In this document: positions 1 to 6,251 of the stretch, piece after piece | Layout of the letters: each line of letters starts with the position of its first letter | Numbering within the stretch: the stretch's first letter is position 1 | Assembly (NCBI GenBank): GCA_944386395.1 | Contig: CALXAZ010000071.1 | Span: 1-6,679, forward strand | DNA: 6,679 nucleotides | Direction of reading: 5' to 3' | Origin: an uncultured Clostridia bacterium | Lineage (GTDB): Bacteria; Bacillota; Clostridia; Oscillospirales; JAAYOS01 | The notes under the pieces: model-generated | What the model saw: the letters and a program-made list of their open reading frames with translations, nothing else | What the model was told of the DNA's origin: nothing | Databases searched by the model: none | Position numbers and translations under genes: made by a program

Positions 1-120
1 TAGGACTTTTTAAATAATCAAGTTGGATGTTTGTGGTTAAAGCTATTTTAGGTCGCCTTTCTTGTTTACAGCCCCCCAATTTTGGGGCCGTGTGCGGCAG
101 AGAAAAGAGTGGTTTCGTCT

Positions 121-145
121 TGCCCGCAAAATTGCAATGCGGGCA
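121..145. repeat. Inverted repeat, 7-bp arms
   Basis: TGCCCGC at 121-127 and GCGGGCA at 139-145 are perfect inverted arms around an 11-base AT-rich loop. No T-tract follows on either strand, so it is not an obvious intrinsic terminator. Its role is unknown. Confidence 0.45.
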
Positions 146-391
146 GTCGAGGCAAAAACGCTTTCTGGACCTTGCCAGTGTTTTAAGCCGACCGGGACCA
201 GAGAGTGTTTTGACCACATTTTCAGCCACAGTGCAGTGTGGAGCACATGGAAACAGTGCTTTCAAAGAGTGGTGGAAAGCGAATGGAATGGAGCGGAAAC
301 GGTGCGAGGTAAGTGGAAATTATACGAAAAGATCTTGTGGGCAAAAAGCTGGACCGGAAAGGGGGAAGGATGTATCCATAAGTAATCGACT

Positions 392-421
392 GACCGGGCA
401 TGGATAATTCTGCGTCCGGTC
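392..421. repeat. Bulged stem-loop upstream of the plus-strand promoter
   Basis: GACCGG at 392-397 pairs with CCGGTC at 416-421, and GCA at 398-400 with TGC at 411-413, leaving a 2-base bulge (GT) and a 10-base loop. There is no T-tract on either side. It lies about 20 bases before the promoter of the 510-1118 gene and may mark the end of the GC-richer flank. Confidence 0.35.
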
Positions 422-440
422 TGCTGATTGCGAGAGAATA

Positions 441-496
441 ATTAACCCGTGGCAGCACATATTATATACTGTTGGTTAATTATACTTTGGGTTAAT
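441..496 (+). promoter_or_regulatory. Promoter of the PIN-like gene with operator half-sites
   Basis: A plausible sigma-70-type promoter has -35 TTAACC at 442-447 and -10 TATACT at 465-470, with a 17-base spacer. A second TATACT occurs at 481-486 but has no matching -35. The region is bracketed by a perfect long-range inverted repeat, ATTAACCC (441-448) and GGGTTAAT (489-496). The first arm covers the -35 element and the second lies just past the expected start of transcription. ATTAACCCG is the exact complement of CGGGTTAAT at 6229-6237 in the operon's operator 2, and TTTGGGTTA at 486-494 matches operator 1. A third copy, GGTTAAT, is at 474-480. Control by the XRE protein of this locus is inferred from these matches. 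Confidence 0.5.
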
Positions 497-500
497 GGAG
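497..500 (+). promoter_or_regulatory. Ribosome binding site of the PIN-like gene
   Basis: GGAG lies 9 bases upstream of the ATG at 510. It directly follows the GGGTTAAT half-site, so a protein bound there would sit at the very start of the message. Confidence 0.6.
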
Positions 501-509
501 CGGCGATAA

Positions 510-1118
510 ATGAAAAACTCTTTTCCGGAACTTACATTCCCTTTTGTGTATCTCGATAGTTCGTTTTTACATCGGACAAATAATGTTGCAGTACAAAAGC
601 TTACAAGGAATCTTTTAACCAAGAATTCACAGAGATTCCATGCTCTACTTGACGAGTTGATTGTTGCCTCGAAAGCCGATTATTCATATTATGAAAGAAT
701 AATTCATTTGCAACAAGAAAATGTCATCTCTACTGTGGTCACATATGAAGCCTTAAATTCAGCACTTGCGGTTCATTCCCCAAGTGTTATTTCACTATTT
801 GGTAATATTAACAATACCCTACCCATTAGTAGCTTACGGCCCTCCTATTCCTTTGAAGATTTGGTGTTATGGGGTGAAAATGTTAAAGTAAAACCATATA
901 TTGCAGCAGCTATAGCAATCTTGAATTCATCATGTGTTGTAGCAGATGCTGCATTTCTGTCTCTTTCTATTGGTAGGAGCTTAGCTCAGTATGTCACATC
1001 AGATTGTGTGTTCTGTATCCTCAAATTCGGAGGGCAGTTACAAAACTATGGAGGCAACTCTGTAGTATACGAGTTGCCTCCAAAAAAATTTATTCAGATT
1101 TTGCATTCGCAGCTATAA
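510..1118 (+). CDS. PIN-like domain protein, putative ribonuclease
   Basis: This 202-residue protein has no signal peptide or obvious membrane segment, so it is probably cytoplasmic. I read it as PIN-like. A hydrophobic strand ends in LDSS (D16), E80 lies in VTYEAL, D146 in VVADAAFLSL, and D165 in YVTSDCVF. The order and surroundings match the four metal-binding acidic residues of PIN ribonucleases, where the late 'aDa...A......vTsD..f' pattern is typical. The protein is longer than most PIN toxins (about 130-150 residues), mainly through an insertion between residues 25 and 70 and a C-terminal tail. No antitoxin-like gene lies next to it. It converges on the methyltransferase gene and overlaps it by 29 bases, and it has its own promoter with operator-like half-sites. 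The PIN assignment is by motif only. It could instead be an unrelated protein of unknown function. Confidence 0.7.
   Translation: MKNSFPELTFPFVYLDSSFLHRTNNVAVQKLTRNLLTKNSQRFHALLDELIVASKADYSYYERIIHLQQENVISTVVTYEALNSALAVHSPSVISLFGNINNTLPISSLRPSYSFEDLVLWGENVKVKPYIAAAIAILNSSCVVADAAFLSLSIGRSLAQYVTSDCVFCILKFGGQLQNYGGNSVVYELPPKKFIQILHSQL
1049..1082 (-). terminator. Hairpin after the methyltransferase gene, possible operon terminator
   Basis: A perfect 12-bp stem (1049-1060 with 1071-1082, core GGAGGCAACTC) closes a 10-base loop. Read on the minus strand it begins 8 bases after the methyltransferase stop codon and is followed by TAGTTTTG, a weak and interrupted T-tract. On the plus strand it is followed by seven A residues, so it would not terminate there. 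It lies inside the last codons of the convergent 510-1118 gene. The position suggests the 3' end of the operon transcript, but intrinsic termination would be inefficient. Confidence 0.45.
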
Positions 1119-2322
1119 TTAATTGCTTGAGTGTCAGGCCGACCTGCTCTGCAAACAGGGGGGGTATTGCATTAGCAATTTGTGTGTATCTCGGAACATC
1201 GATCTTTCGCAAATCTCCGCCTGTTGTATAGGGGCCTTTAAATTCATACCAGTCCGGAAAGCTTTGTATGCGCGCATATTCGCGAACAGTGAGTGTTCGA
1301 GGTTCGCAATAGTGAATATGGTCATCTGGATTGGATGTTAGCGTGGGTGACGGAAGATTTGCGGAAAGCACACTAAAACAATTCTTTTTTATATTATATT
1401 GTTTACCTAATAGCCAAGAAATATTTTGATCCCGGACACCCATCTCTAACAGCTCTTGGAAACGGGTAACTGTGTTATCTCGATGTCTTGCAAACCGGTG
1501 GCTATTAGGAACTAATCCTTTTCTTGCACCATTTCTGCAATATCGCTGATAGCTTGTTTGAGGACTACCGTATTGCCCAGACATAAAGCCAGGCGAATCA
1601 GGGCAAGCCTGTTGACCATGAGCTCTTTCCAAATCGGAAATAGCTGATTTCAAGCTAACCTTTCGAGGGATTTTTCGTGACTGAACAAATGCTTGAACAT
1701 TACTTGAAAGCGTTGCAAAAAAGACTTCAGGATTAATAGTTTTACTTGCAAATAAAATAAAACGAATTCGCCTCTGTGGTACGCCATACTTTGAAAAATC
1801 TAACATCTTAGCTTCTACCAGATATCCACGAGAACGCAATTCTTCCAGAATATATTTAGAATAATTCTTTCCCTGATTGTCTTCGGCACAGTTATTAAAT
1901 GGTTGTGTGAACCCTTTTACATTTTCAAAGAGAAGCGAATCAGGCATTACCAGATCGACAAAACGAAGGTAAGAATCTATTAAGCTATTCCTGACATCAT
2001 CTTCTTTCCGGCGCCCTGCCATAGAAAAACCTTGGCAAGGCGGACCGCCGGCAACAAGCATTACTTTCCCCGAAAGTTTTTTTAGTTCCTTTTCATGGGA
2101 CTTTAACACTTCATTTATATCATGAGTGGACAGCGGAAGCCATTCAGGCCAAAAGAAGTGTTCTTCTCTCTCGATAAGATTATATCGTAGTGTTTCAAAT
2201 GCATCTGAATTCTTCTCAATAGCGAAATGCGCCTTCCACCCAGCCAAATGCATACCCAGAGCGAGGCCACCACATCCGGAAAAAAGGTCAATATACTCAA
2301 AATACTGTCCGCTTCTTTCCAC
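1090..2322 (-). CDS. C5-cytosine-specific DNA methyltransferase
   Basis: This 410-residue enzyme of the Dcm/HpaII type would transfer a methyl group from S-adenosylmethionine to carbon 5 of cytosine in a specific DNA site. All main motifs are present in order: motif I DLFSGCGG (12-19, SAM binding), motif IV GGPPCQGFS (92-100, catalytic C96), motif VI ENVKGF (133-138), motif VIII QRRIRFIL (183-190), a target-recognition region at about 205-335, motif IX RTLTVREYARIQSFP (342-356) and motif X QIANAIPP (381-388). It therefore looks intact and active. The recognised site cannot be read from sequence. The start is GTG, chosen because AGGAGG stands 7 bases upstream and the product begins just before motif I. 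It is the last gene of the operon, 15 bases after the caspase-like gene. No cognate restriction endonuclease is visible in the window. Confidence 0.95.
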   Translation of the reverse strand: MERSGQYFEYIDLFSGCGGLALGMHLAGWKAHFAIEKNSDAFETLRYNLIEREEHFFWPEWLPLSTHDINEVLKSHEKELKKLSGKVMLVAGGPPCQGFSMAGRRKEDDVRNSLIDSYLRFVDLVMPDSLLFENVKGFTQPFNNCAEDNQGKNYSKYILEELRSRGYLVEAKMLDFSKYGVPQRRIRFILFASKTINPEVFFATLSSNVQAFVQSRKIPRKVSLKSAISDLERAHGQQACPDSPGFMSGQYGSPQTSYQRYCRNGARKGLVPNSHRFARHRDNTVTRFQELLEMGVRDQNISWLLGKQYNIKKNCFSVLSANLPSPTLTSNPDDHIHYCEPRTLTVREYARIQSFPDWYEFKGPYTTGGDLRKIDVPRYTQIANAIPPLFAEQVGLTLKQLIIAANAKSE

Positions 2323-2329
2323 TAAATGC

Positions 2330-2335
2330 CCTCCT
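2330..2335 (-). promoter_or_regulatory. Ribosome binding site of the methyltransferase
   Basis: A perfect AGGAGG lies on the minus strand 7 bases before the GTG start at 2322 and just after the stop codon of the preceding gene (2338-2340). It decides the GTG start and probably compensates for it. Confidence 0.75.
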
Positions 2336-2337
2336 CT

Positions 2338-3186
2338 CTATCCAACAGCAATTTCTCTCAGATAGCGTTTATACTCATCGTGTGCTAACTTTTGAAAATA
2401 CGGGTTAGCTTCTAATTCTTCAGAAATTTCAGTTGAACTGAATCCCGCTTCTTTTCTGAATCTGATGTAGCTGGATGAAATGTAATTTTCATCGCCGATG
2501 CAGATCAACTTTGGTAAAATATCATCTAATACCGCCAATACATTCAGAATCATTTTTACTGCATATGCTTTATAATGGCGTTCACTAATTTTTACAGAGT
2601 ATTTATTGTATACTTGTTCTGCTGACATGTCTGATAGCTCGGCTAATCTTTTTTCAAAAGCAAATGCAAACCGTTCTTTTAATACGCGAACACTTATGGG
2701 CGTCTTTAGAAATTCCTCATAAGCTTTTGAGAGTTCTGCAATAAAAATATGTTTTACTAATGTATTTACTGCTGTAATGACGGAACCGGAAACATTACTT
2801 TGTGGACCGGGATCAGAGGCAAATAGACATCCAATTTCAACTTGATACCCTAAATATGCAATGCTCCCTTTTTCTACACAACATTTTCCGAATTCGTTTG
2901 CGGTTAGGCAAGATACTGCAAAGACGAAATCATTCTTTAATGCATCAGCATCTTTTTTGCCAATATATGCAACATATGGCCTATGTAAATCCGTGGTCGT
3001 AGTAAGAATTGCGTGGTTTGCACCGTGTGCCATAATAAGGACATTGTCATACTCATTGCATCTTGATCGAAGCAGTCCTAAAAAATTGTTCTTTGCATGA
3101 AACCGAACAACATTTGTGGTGGGGAACTTAATCTTTCTAAAAAAGAGAATCCCTCTTTTTTTCATGCACAAAAGAATTGCGTCCAT
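2338..3186 (-). CDS. Caspase/CHAT-like clan CD cysteine peptidase candidate
   Basis: This 282-residue protein has no signal peptide or membrane segment. Its N-terminal half carries the two hallmarks of clan CD peptidases (caspases, gingipains, CHAT). A hydrophobic strand runs into VLIMAHG, giving His54-Gly55. About 40 residues later another strand runs into FVFAVSC, giving Cys93. Downstream, GSIAYLGYQVEIG (107-119) resembles the 'G...a.iGy' segment that follows the catalytic Cys in CHAT/C25 proteins. Residues about 145-282 are mostly helical and charged, with no recognised domain; they could bind a substrate or the neighbouring receiver protein. The ATG at 3186 follows a GAGG that overlaps the stop codon of the response regulator gene, so the two are probably co-translated. 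The natural role is inferred to be an effector protease activated by the phosphorelay. The protease reading rests on short motifs and family knowledge, not on a search. Confidence 0.7.
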   Translation of the reverse strand: MDAILLCMKKRGILFFRKIKFPTTNVVRFHAKNNFLGLLRSRCNEYDNVLIMAHGANHAILTTTTDLHRPYVAYIGKKDADALKNDFVFAVSCLTANEFGKCCVEKGSIAYLGYQVEIGCLFASDPGPQSNVSGSVITAVNTLVKHIFIAELSKAYEEFLKTPISVRVLKERFAFAFEKRLAELSDMSAEQVYNKYSVKISERHYKAYAVKMILNVLAVLDDILPKLICIGDENYISSSYIRFRKEAGFSSTEISEELEANPYFQKLAHDEYKRYLREIAVG

Positions 3187-3198
3187 GGTTCATTCGCC

Positions 3199-3834
3199 TC
3201 AGATTTCGGTATTCATTAATACAGCCTTTTGAAGTAATTTTTCGATAAAAACTCGTCCTATATCATCATCCATGCGAATGTGGCTAATTATTTCCTCAAA
3301 GGTGATTGCCTGTCCGTCGAATGTATATGTATAGGTTTCTAACATTGTTCCATATTTACACCAAAACCGTTCGAGTGACTCTACAATTGGATTACGTCGC
3401 GTGGCGGCTTCAAATATAACTTCACCCAAAATATCGTCTTTCGTACTTTTGTCTACAAACTTGAAAACATCTGAGTTTACAAGCGCGACCCATTCCTCAA
3501 CATCTATGTTGGAAAGCCCTTGCATTGTGTAAAAGACAATCTGACAATAGCGATTAATCTTTTCGCGAATATATCTCACAAAGGCAGTTCCGTTTGAAAA
3601 GGTAGTTTCCCCATTAAATTCGTAATCTACAACTAAAACATCTACAAAATTTTCAGAATCTGAGAGATAGTCAAGTGCGGCCTTCATGCTCGAGCAATGA
3701 TCTATGTTAAACTGATATTTTGACCATTTCCCAGAAGCGGATTTCAACATATTAATTTTGCTTAAATATGCAGGAATATAGGTCTCTTTTACTCGTTTAT
3801 TGTCATCAATTATAAGTATATTTCTTTCAAGCAT
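3199..3834 (-). CDS. Response regulator, receiver domain with non-HTH C-terminal domain
   Basis: This is a 211-residue cytoplasmic protein. Residues 1 to about 135 form a CheY-like receiver with all key residues: acidic pair D10/D11 in LIIDDN, phospho-acceptor D70 in VLVVDYEF, T103 in FYTMQG and K129 in FKFVDKS. Residues about 145-211 form a small, mostly helical domain with no helix-turn-helix, GGDEF or other known output motif. It therefore probably signals by protein contact and not by DNA binding. The start codon follows the stop of the dual-GHKL gene after one base, and its ribosome site (GAGG) lies inside the last codons of that gene, so the pair is translationally coupled. The likely phosphodonor is the C-terminal kinase module of that partner, and the likely output target is the caspase-like protein encoded 12 bases downstream. 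Both links are inferences from order. Confidence 0.88.
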   Translation of the reverse strand: MLERNILIIDDNKRVKETYIPAYLSKINMLKSASGKWSKYQFNIDHCSSMKAALDYLSDSENFVDVLVVDYEFNGETTFSNGTAFVRYIREKINRYCQIVFYTMQGLSNIDVEEWVALVNSDVFKFVDKSTKDDILGEVIFEAATRRNPIVESLERFWCKYGTMLETYTYTFDGQAITFEEIISHIRMDDDIGRVFIEKLLQKAVLMNTEI

Positions 3835-3835
3835 A

Positions 3836-5848
3836 TTAACACCTCAGTTTAACAGAGAAGCACGCCCCAACAACTGTCTCCATTAATTCCAATGCACCAC
3901 CATATTCTTTTGCGATTTCATCAATAATGGTTAGGCCGAGACCAAATCCGTCTGTAGTGCTTTGGAATGGATCAAAAATGCGCTCACGATCAGCCTCAGG
4001 AATACCGATTCCATTATCTATACACTTGATAATCAAGAAGCGATCAGTTCTATAGAGTTCAAATTTAATTTCGCGCTGTCGATCATCAACCTTAAGTAAC
4101 GACTTAACTGCATTAGTTGCCAAATTATTGAGAATTGCCTTAATGTCTCCTGAATCAATACTATATTCCATATTGCCAACACTAACAACGGAAACATTGA
4201 CATTGCTTTCGGCAAAATACGCTTGGTTATCCTGCAAATATTTTCTAACTGAGTGTTCAACATTCTGTAGAGTTTTTGTCCTCTTTTTAACAACATCATC
4301 ACGGACTGTCCTCAAAAGAGACAATGCATCTTCAATATAACCATCAATTACCAGTAATCGTTTTTTGTCTGAAGATTCCAAATAATCGACATCATAGATA
4401 AAAGTATTTATTGCAGCCAACGCATCTTTGACATGAATCATTGACTGATGGATTAATTTATGCAGAAAAGTTTCTTTCTGTGCAATTCTGGAGTATACTT
4501 TGACAATCTCTTGCTGATCTTGTACATACTGAAGCTGATTCTTTTGCTGTTTCTTTATGACTGCTGTATAGTCCTTTATTTGCTTAGCAGTGCCTGGGTC
4601 ACTTTCTTTAAGTATTTGAGCTAATTGAGATAGGCCGGCAACTGCACCACCAATTTCAGCCTTAGTTTTTTTTATTGTTTCATTTGTACCTTTCTTGATT
4701 TTTGAAAAATAGTAGGATTCCAATGTTTTAATACAAATCTCGACAACAAAATTGCGTAATTGTTCAAAAGCTGCATTTTCCTCTAAGCCTTGTCTATTGG
4801 TTAGCGGTTTTAGGTTTGGATTCGTTTCTTTACCAATTTGTACATAACCAATCAGATCTCGTGTCCCTAAGAAACGCATCATGCCTTGTGTTTGGCGCCG
4901 ATCAATATCAAGCCAGTCGTTTTTTGCTTCGCCGTATGGATAAATTCTAAAGCTATCTCTATATAAACGGATATTTCCGTAATCGCGTACACGTAGACCG
5001 TAGCGATTAGCGAAGCGGATCTTGTCACCTTGGTTAAACATAAAAACTTGAGTTTTGATACTACCAAAAGAAAATGAATTGGTTTGAATAGACTCATATT
5101 CGAGGCCATCCTTGTTTACCGTTATCCGTATGATTTCAGGATTAGTGTCAGAGATTTCTGCTGTCATCCAGAGAGAACTAACACCTTCTAATTTTTCGAC
5201 AGTTACTTCTCTTTTATGGTAGCCAAATTCCGGAGCCGTAATAAAAATTTTGAAATTATCATCTTGAGCGAACGGGCTCTTAAACTGTCTTAGATTTCTA
5301 TATAACTCACGCAGTTTACCATCATCCCAGATATCTCTGAGGCCGGAAATTGTGAGAGAAACTCCATGTTTGTTTTTTTCTCCGGATTTTTTGATATATG
5401 GAATTTCGATTTCACTTATGTTCCGCGATTCGCCATCAAAAAGTGTCCAATCAAAATCAGCTAAATATCTTTCTGTAGTTCCTCGTTTCTGAGCTTCCAT
5501 ATGTAAAAAGGATCCTAATCTATCAACAGAAAAACGTCCTATTCCTTTGTCTCCATTTAAAGGACGCTGGTAAATTGGGGAATACATGGTGCCTTTTTTG
5601 CTGTCAGTACCAATTATCATCCACTTTGTTTCTATGTCAGAAAGATTCATGCCGGTGCCATCGTCGTAAATGGTCAATGAAGCTTTCTCAGAAGTAAGAT
5701 TGGAAAAAATAATCTCCACTTCTTTTGCATCAGCGTCATAAGAGTTCTTGACCAACTCAAATACAGCCGCAACTTGATCTGTAACCAGACCGCGGCCGAA
5801 CAAATTTTTCACACTTGTAGATGCACTAAAATGCAAGCTTTGAGTCAT
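3836..5848 (-). CDS. Dual-GHKL ATPase: MORC/HSP90-like N-terminus fused to a histidine kinase-like C-terminus
   Basis: Numbered from the ATG at 5848, this is a 670-residue soluble protein with no membrane segments. The N-terminal GHKL ATPase has ELVKNSYDADA (31-41, Mg-binding Asn35), DDGTGM (62-67) and GDKGIGRFS (99-107). A MutL/MORC-like transducer region follows to about residue 360, including YRDSFRIYPYGE (296-307) and TNRQGLEEN (350-358). A Gln/Lys-rich helical, probably coiled-coil, segment lies at about 385-455. A dimerisation/phospho-acceptor-like helix follows, with His467 (IHQSMIH) the likeliest acceptor. The C-terminus is a complete kinase ATPase with N-box NLATNA (575-580), DNGIGIP (611-617), IFDPFQST (624-631) and GFGLGLTI (634-641). 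It is probably a cytoplasmic sensor kinase that phosphorylates the adjacent receiver protein. An in-frame ATG at 5887 overlaps the regulator stop, but 5848 has a far better ribosome site and starts nearer the ATPase fold. Confidence 0.9.
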   Translation of the reverse strand: MTQSLHFSASTSVKNLFGRGLVTDQVAAVFELVKNSYDADAKEVEIIFSNLTSEKASLTIYDDGTGMNLSDIETKWMIIGTDSKKGTMYSPIYQRPLNGDKGIGRFSVDRLGSFLHMEAQKRGTTERYLADFDWTLFDGESRNISEIEIPYIKKSGEKNKHGVSLTISGLRDIWDDGKLRELYRNLRQFKSPFAQDDNFKIFITAPEFGYHKREVTVEKLEGVSSLWMTAEISDTNPEIIRITVNKDGLEYESIQTNSFSFGSIKTQVFMFNQGDKIRFANRYGLRVRDYGNIRLYRDSFRIYPYGEAKNDWLDIDRRQTQGMMRFLGTRDLIGYVQIGKETNPNLKPLTNRQGLEENAAFEQLRNFVVEICIKTLESYYFSKIKKGTNETIKKTKAEIGGAVAGLSQLAQILKESDPGTAKQIKDYTAVIKKQQKNQLQYVQDQQEIVKVYSRIAQKETFLHKLIHQSMIHVKDALAAINTFIYDVDYLESSDKKRLLVIDGYIEDALSLLRTVRDDVVKKRTKTLQNVEHSVRKYLQDNQAYFAESNVNVSVVSVGNMEYSIDSGDIKAILNNLATNAVKSLLKVDDRQREIKFELYRTDRFLIIKCIDNGIGIPEADRERIFDPFQSTTDGFGLGLTIIDEIAKEYGGALELMETVVGACFSVKLRC

Positions 5849-5855
5849 TGTGGAA

Positions 5856-5862
5856 CTCCCCC
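5856..5862 (-). promoter_or_regulatory. Ribosome binding site that sets the dual-GHKL start
   Basis: GGGGGAG on the minus strand ends 7 bases before the ATG at 5848. The alternative ATG at 5887, which overlaps the regulator's TGA in an ATGA, has only a weak GAAG upstream. I therefore chose 5848, which shortens the protein by 13 residues. Confidence 0.7.
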
Positions 5863-5883
5863 GTTGCAGATCTGAGATTCCGA

Positions 5884-6138
5884 TCATTCTTCAATATCGT
5901 CTTCGTCAAACGAATACTCGTTGAGTTCTTGAAAATCCAAAAACTCTGCCAATGTCATGTTGAAAGCAAGTGCTATTTTATGCAAGGTCTTTACTCTCGG
6001 GTTCTTCGTAAGTCCTCTAACAATATTGTCAAGTGTAGATTGCTTTACATCGCTCATTGTGGCAAGTCTGTTAATTGCAATACCGCGCTCTTTACACAAT
6101 TTACGAATTCGTTTCACATAAAGCTCGGAATAATCCAT
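5884..6138 (-). CDS. XRE-family (Cro/CI-type) transcriptional regulator
   Basis: This is an 84-residue DNA-binding protein, made almost entirely of one helix-turn-helix domain. Residues 8-66 show the XRE pattern: IRKLCKERGIAINRLA, then the recognition helix region VKQSTLDNIVRG (31-42), then TLHKIALAFNMTLAEFLDF. The C-terminus (75-84) is an acidic tail, FDEDDIEE, of unknown role. It is the first gene of the operon, and two palindromes flank its promoter, so autoregulation is likely. The ATG at 6138 was chosen. A GTG directly before it (6141) is equally possible, since GAGG stands 7 bases from the GTG and 10 from the ATG; the difference is one residue. Such small regulators commonly control defence and mobile-element operons. 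The signal that relieves repression is not visible. Confidence 0.9.
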   Translation of the reverse strand: MDYSELYVKRIRKLCKERGIAINRLATMSDVKQSTLDNIVRGLTKNPRVKTLHKIALAFNMTLAEFLDFQELNEYSFDEDDIEE

Positions 6139-6171
6139 CACAATTCGTCCTCGTCAATATCATTACCCATT

Positions 6172-6185
6172 ACCCGTTTTTGGGT
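6172..6185. promoter_or_regulatory. Operator 1 (ACCCG-type palindrome)
   Basis: ACCCGTTTTTGGGT is a 14-base palindrome with one mismatched position in its 5-base arms. It sits at the expected transcription start of the operon, between the -10 and the regulator's start codon. A further half-site-like TTACCCA lies at 6163-6169. It differs from operator 2 by a single base. Confidence 0.7.
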
Positions 6186-6192
6186 TACTTAA

Positions 6193-6198
6193 ATCATA
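6193..6198 (-). promoter_or_regulatory. Operon promoter, extended -10 element
   Basis: On the minus strand TATGAT is preceded by TGC, giving an extended -10 (TGnTATGAT). The -35 position (about 6216-6221, GTATTT) is a poor match and overlaps operator 2, which fits a promoter that relies on the extended -10. Transcription should start near 6186, within or beside operator 1. Bound repressor at either palindrome would block polymerase. Confidence 0.6.
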
Positions 6199-6219
6199 GC
6201 AAAAAATCTATGTAGAAAT

Positions 6220-6233
6220 ACCCGTTTTCGGGT
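6220..6233. promoter_or_regulatory. Operator 2 (perfect ACCCG/CGGGT palindrome)
   Basis: ACCCGTTTTCGGGT has perfect 5-base inverted arms around TTTT. It overlaps the -35 position of the operon promoter and starts 48 bases from operator 1. It extends into CGGGTTAAT (6229-6237), a 9-base stretch repeated in inverse orientation at 441-449 in the plus-strand gene's promoter. Confidence 0.75.
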
Positions 6234-6251
6234 TAATACAAAGAATATAAC

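Larger units (their letters stand above)
1..440. other. Non-coding left flank with several inverted repeats
   Basis: I see no convincing gene here. Three open frames overlap (two plus, one minus), none has a good ribosome site, and their products are Cys/Trp/Arg-rich without a recognisable domain, as expected of chance frames. The stretch is about 50% GC, higher than the cargo to its right. It holds short inverted repeats: CCCCAA/TTGGGG at 74-87, TGCCCGC/GCGGGCA at 121-145, CCACA/TGTGG around 226-241, and a bulged stem at 392-421. It may be the non-coding end of a mobile-element backbone, but nothing in it proves that. Confidence 0.5.

Noticed and set aside
71..88. GCCCC/GGGGC hairpin as a terminator
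   Set aside because: Short stem with no T-tract on either strand and no gene ending beside it.
27..407. Overlapping long open frames on both strands in the left flank (27-407, 62-385, 43-246, 222-458)
   Set aside because: They compete for the same DNA, lack ribosome sites, and their products show no domain and odd Cys/Trp/Arg content; best read as chance frames in mid-GC sequence.
4033..4340. Open frames inside the dual-GHKL gene on both strands
   Set aside because: Shadows of a gene with clear motifs in its own frame.
5849..5887. Dual-GHKL gene starting at 5887 with an ATGA overlap to the regulator
   Set aside because: The ribosome site there is weak, while GGGGGAG sits 7 bases before the in-frame ATG at 5848, closer to the expected start of the ATPase fold.
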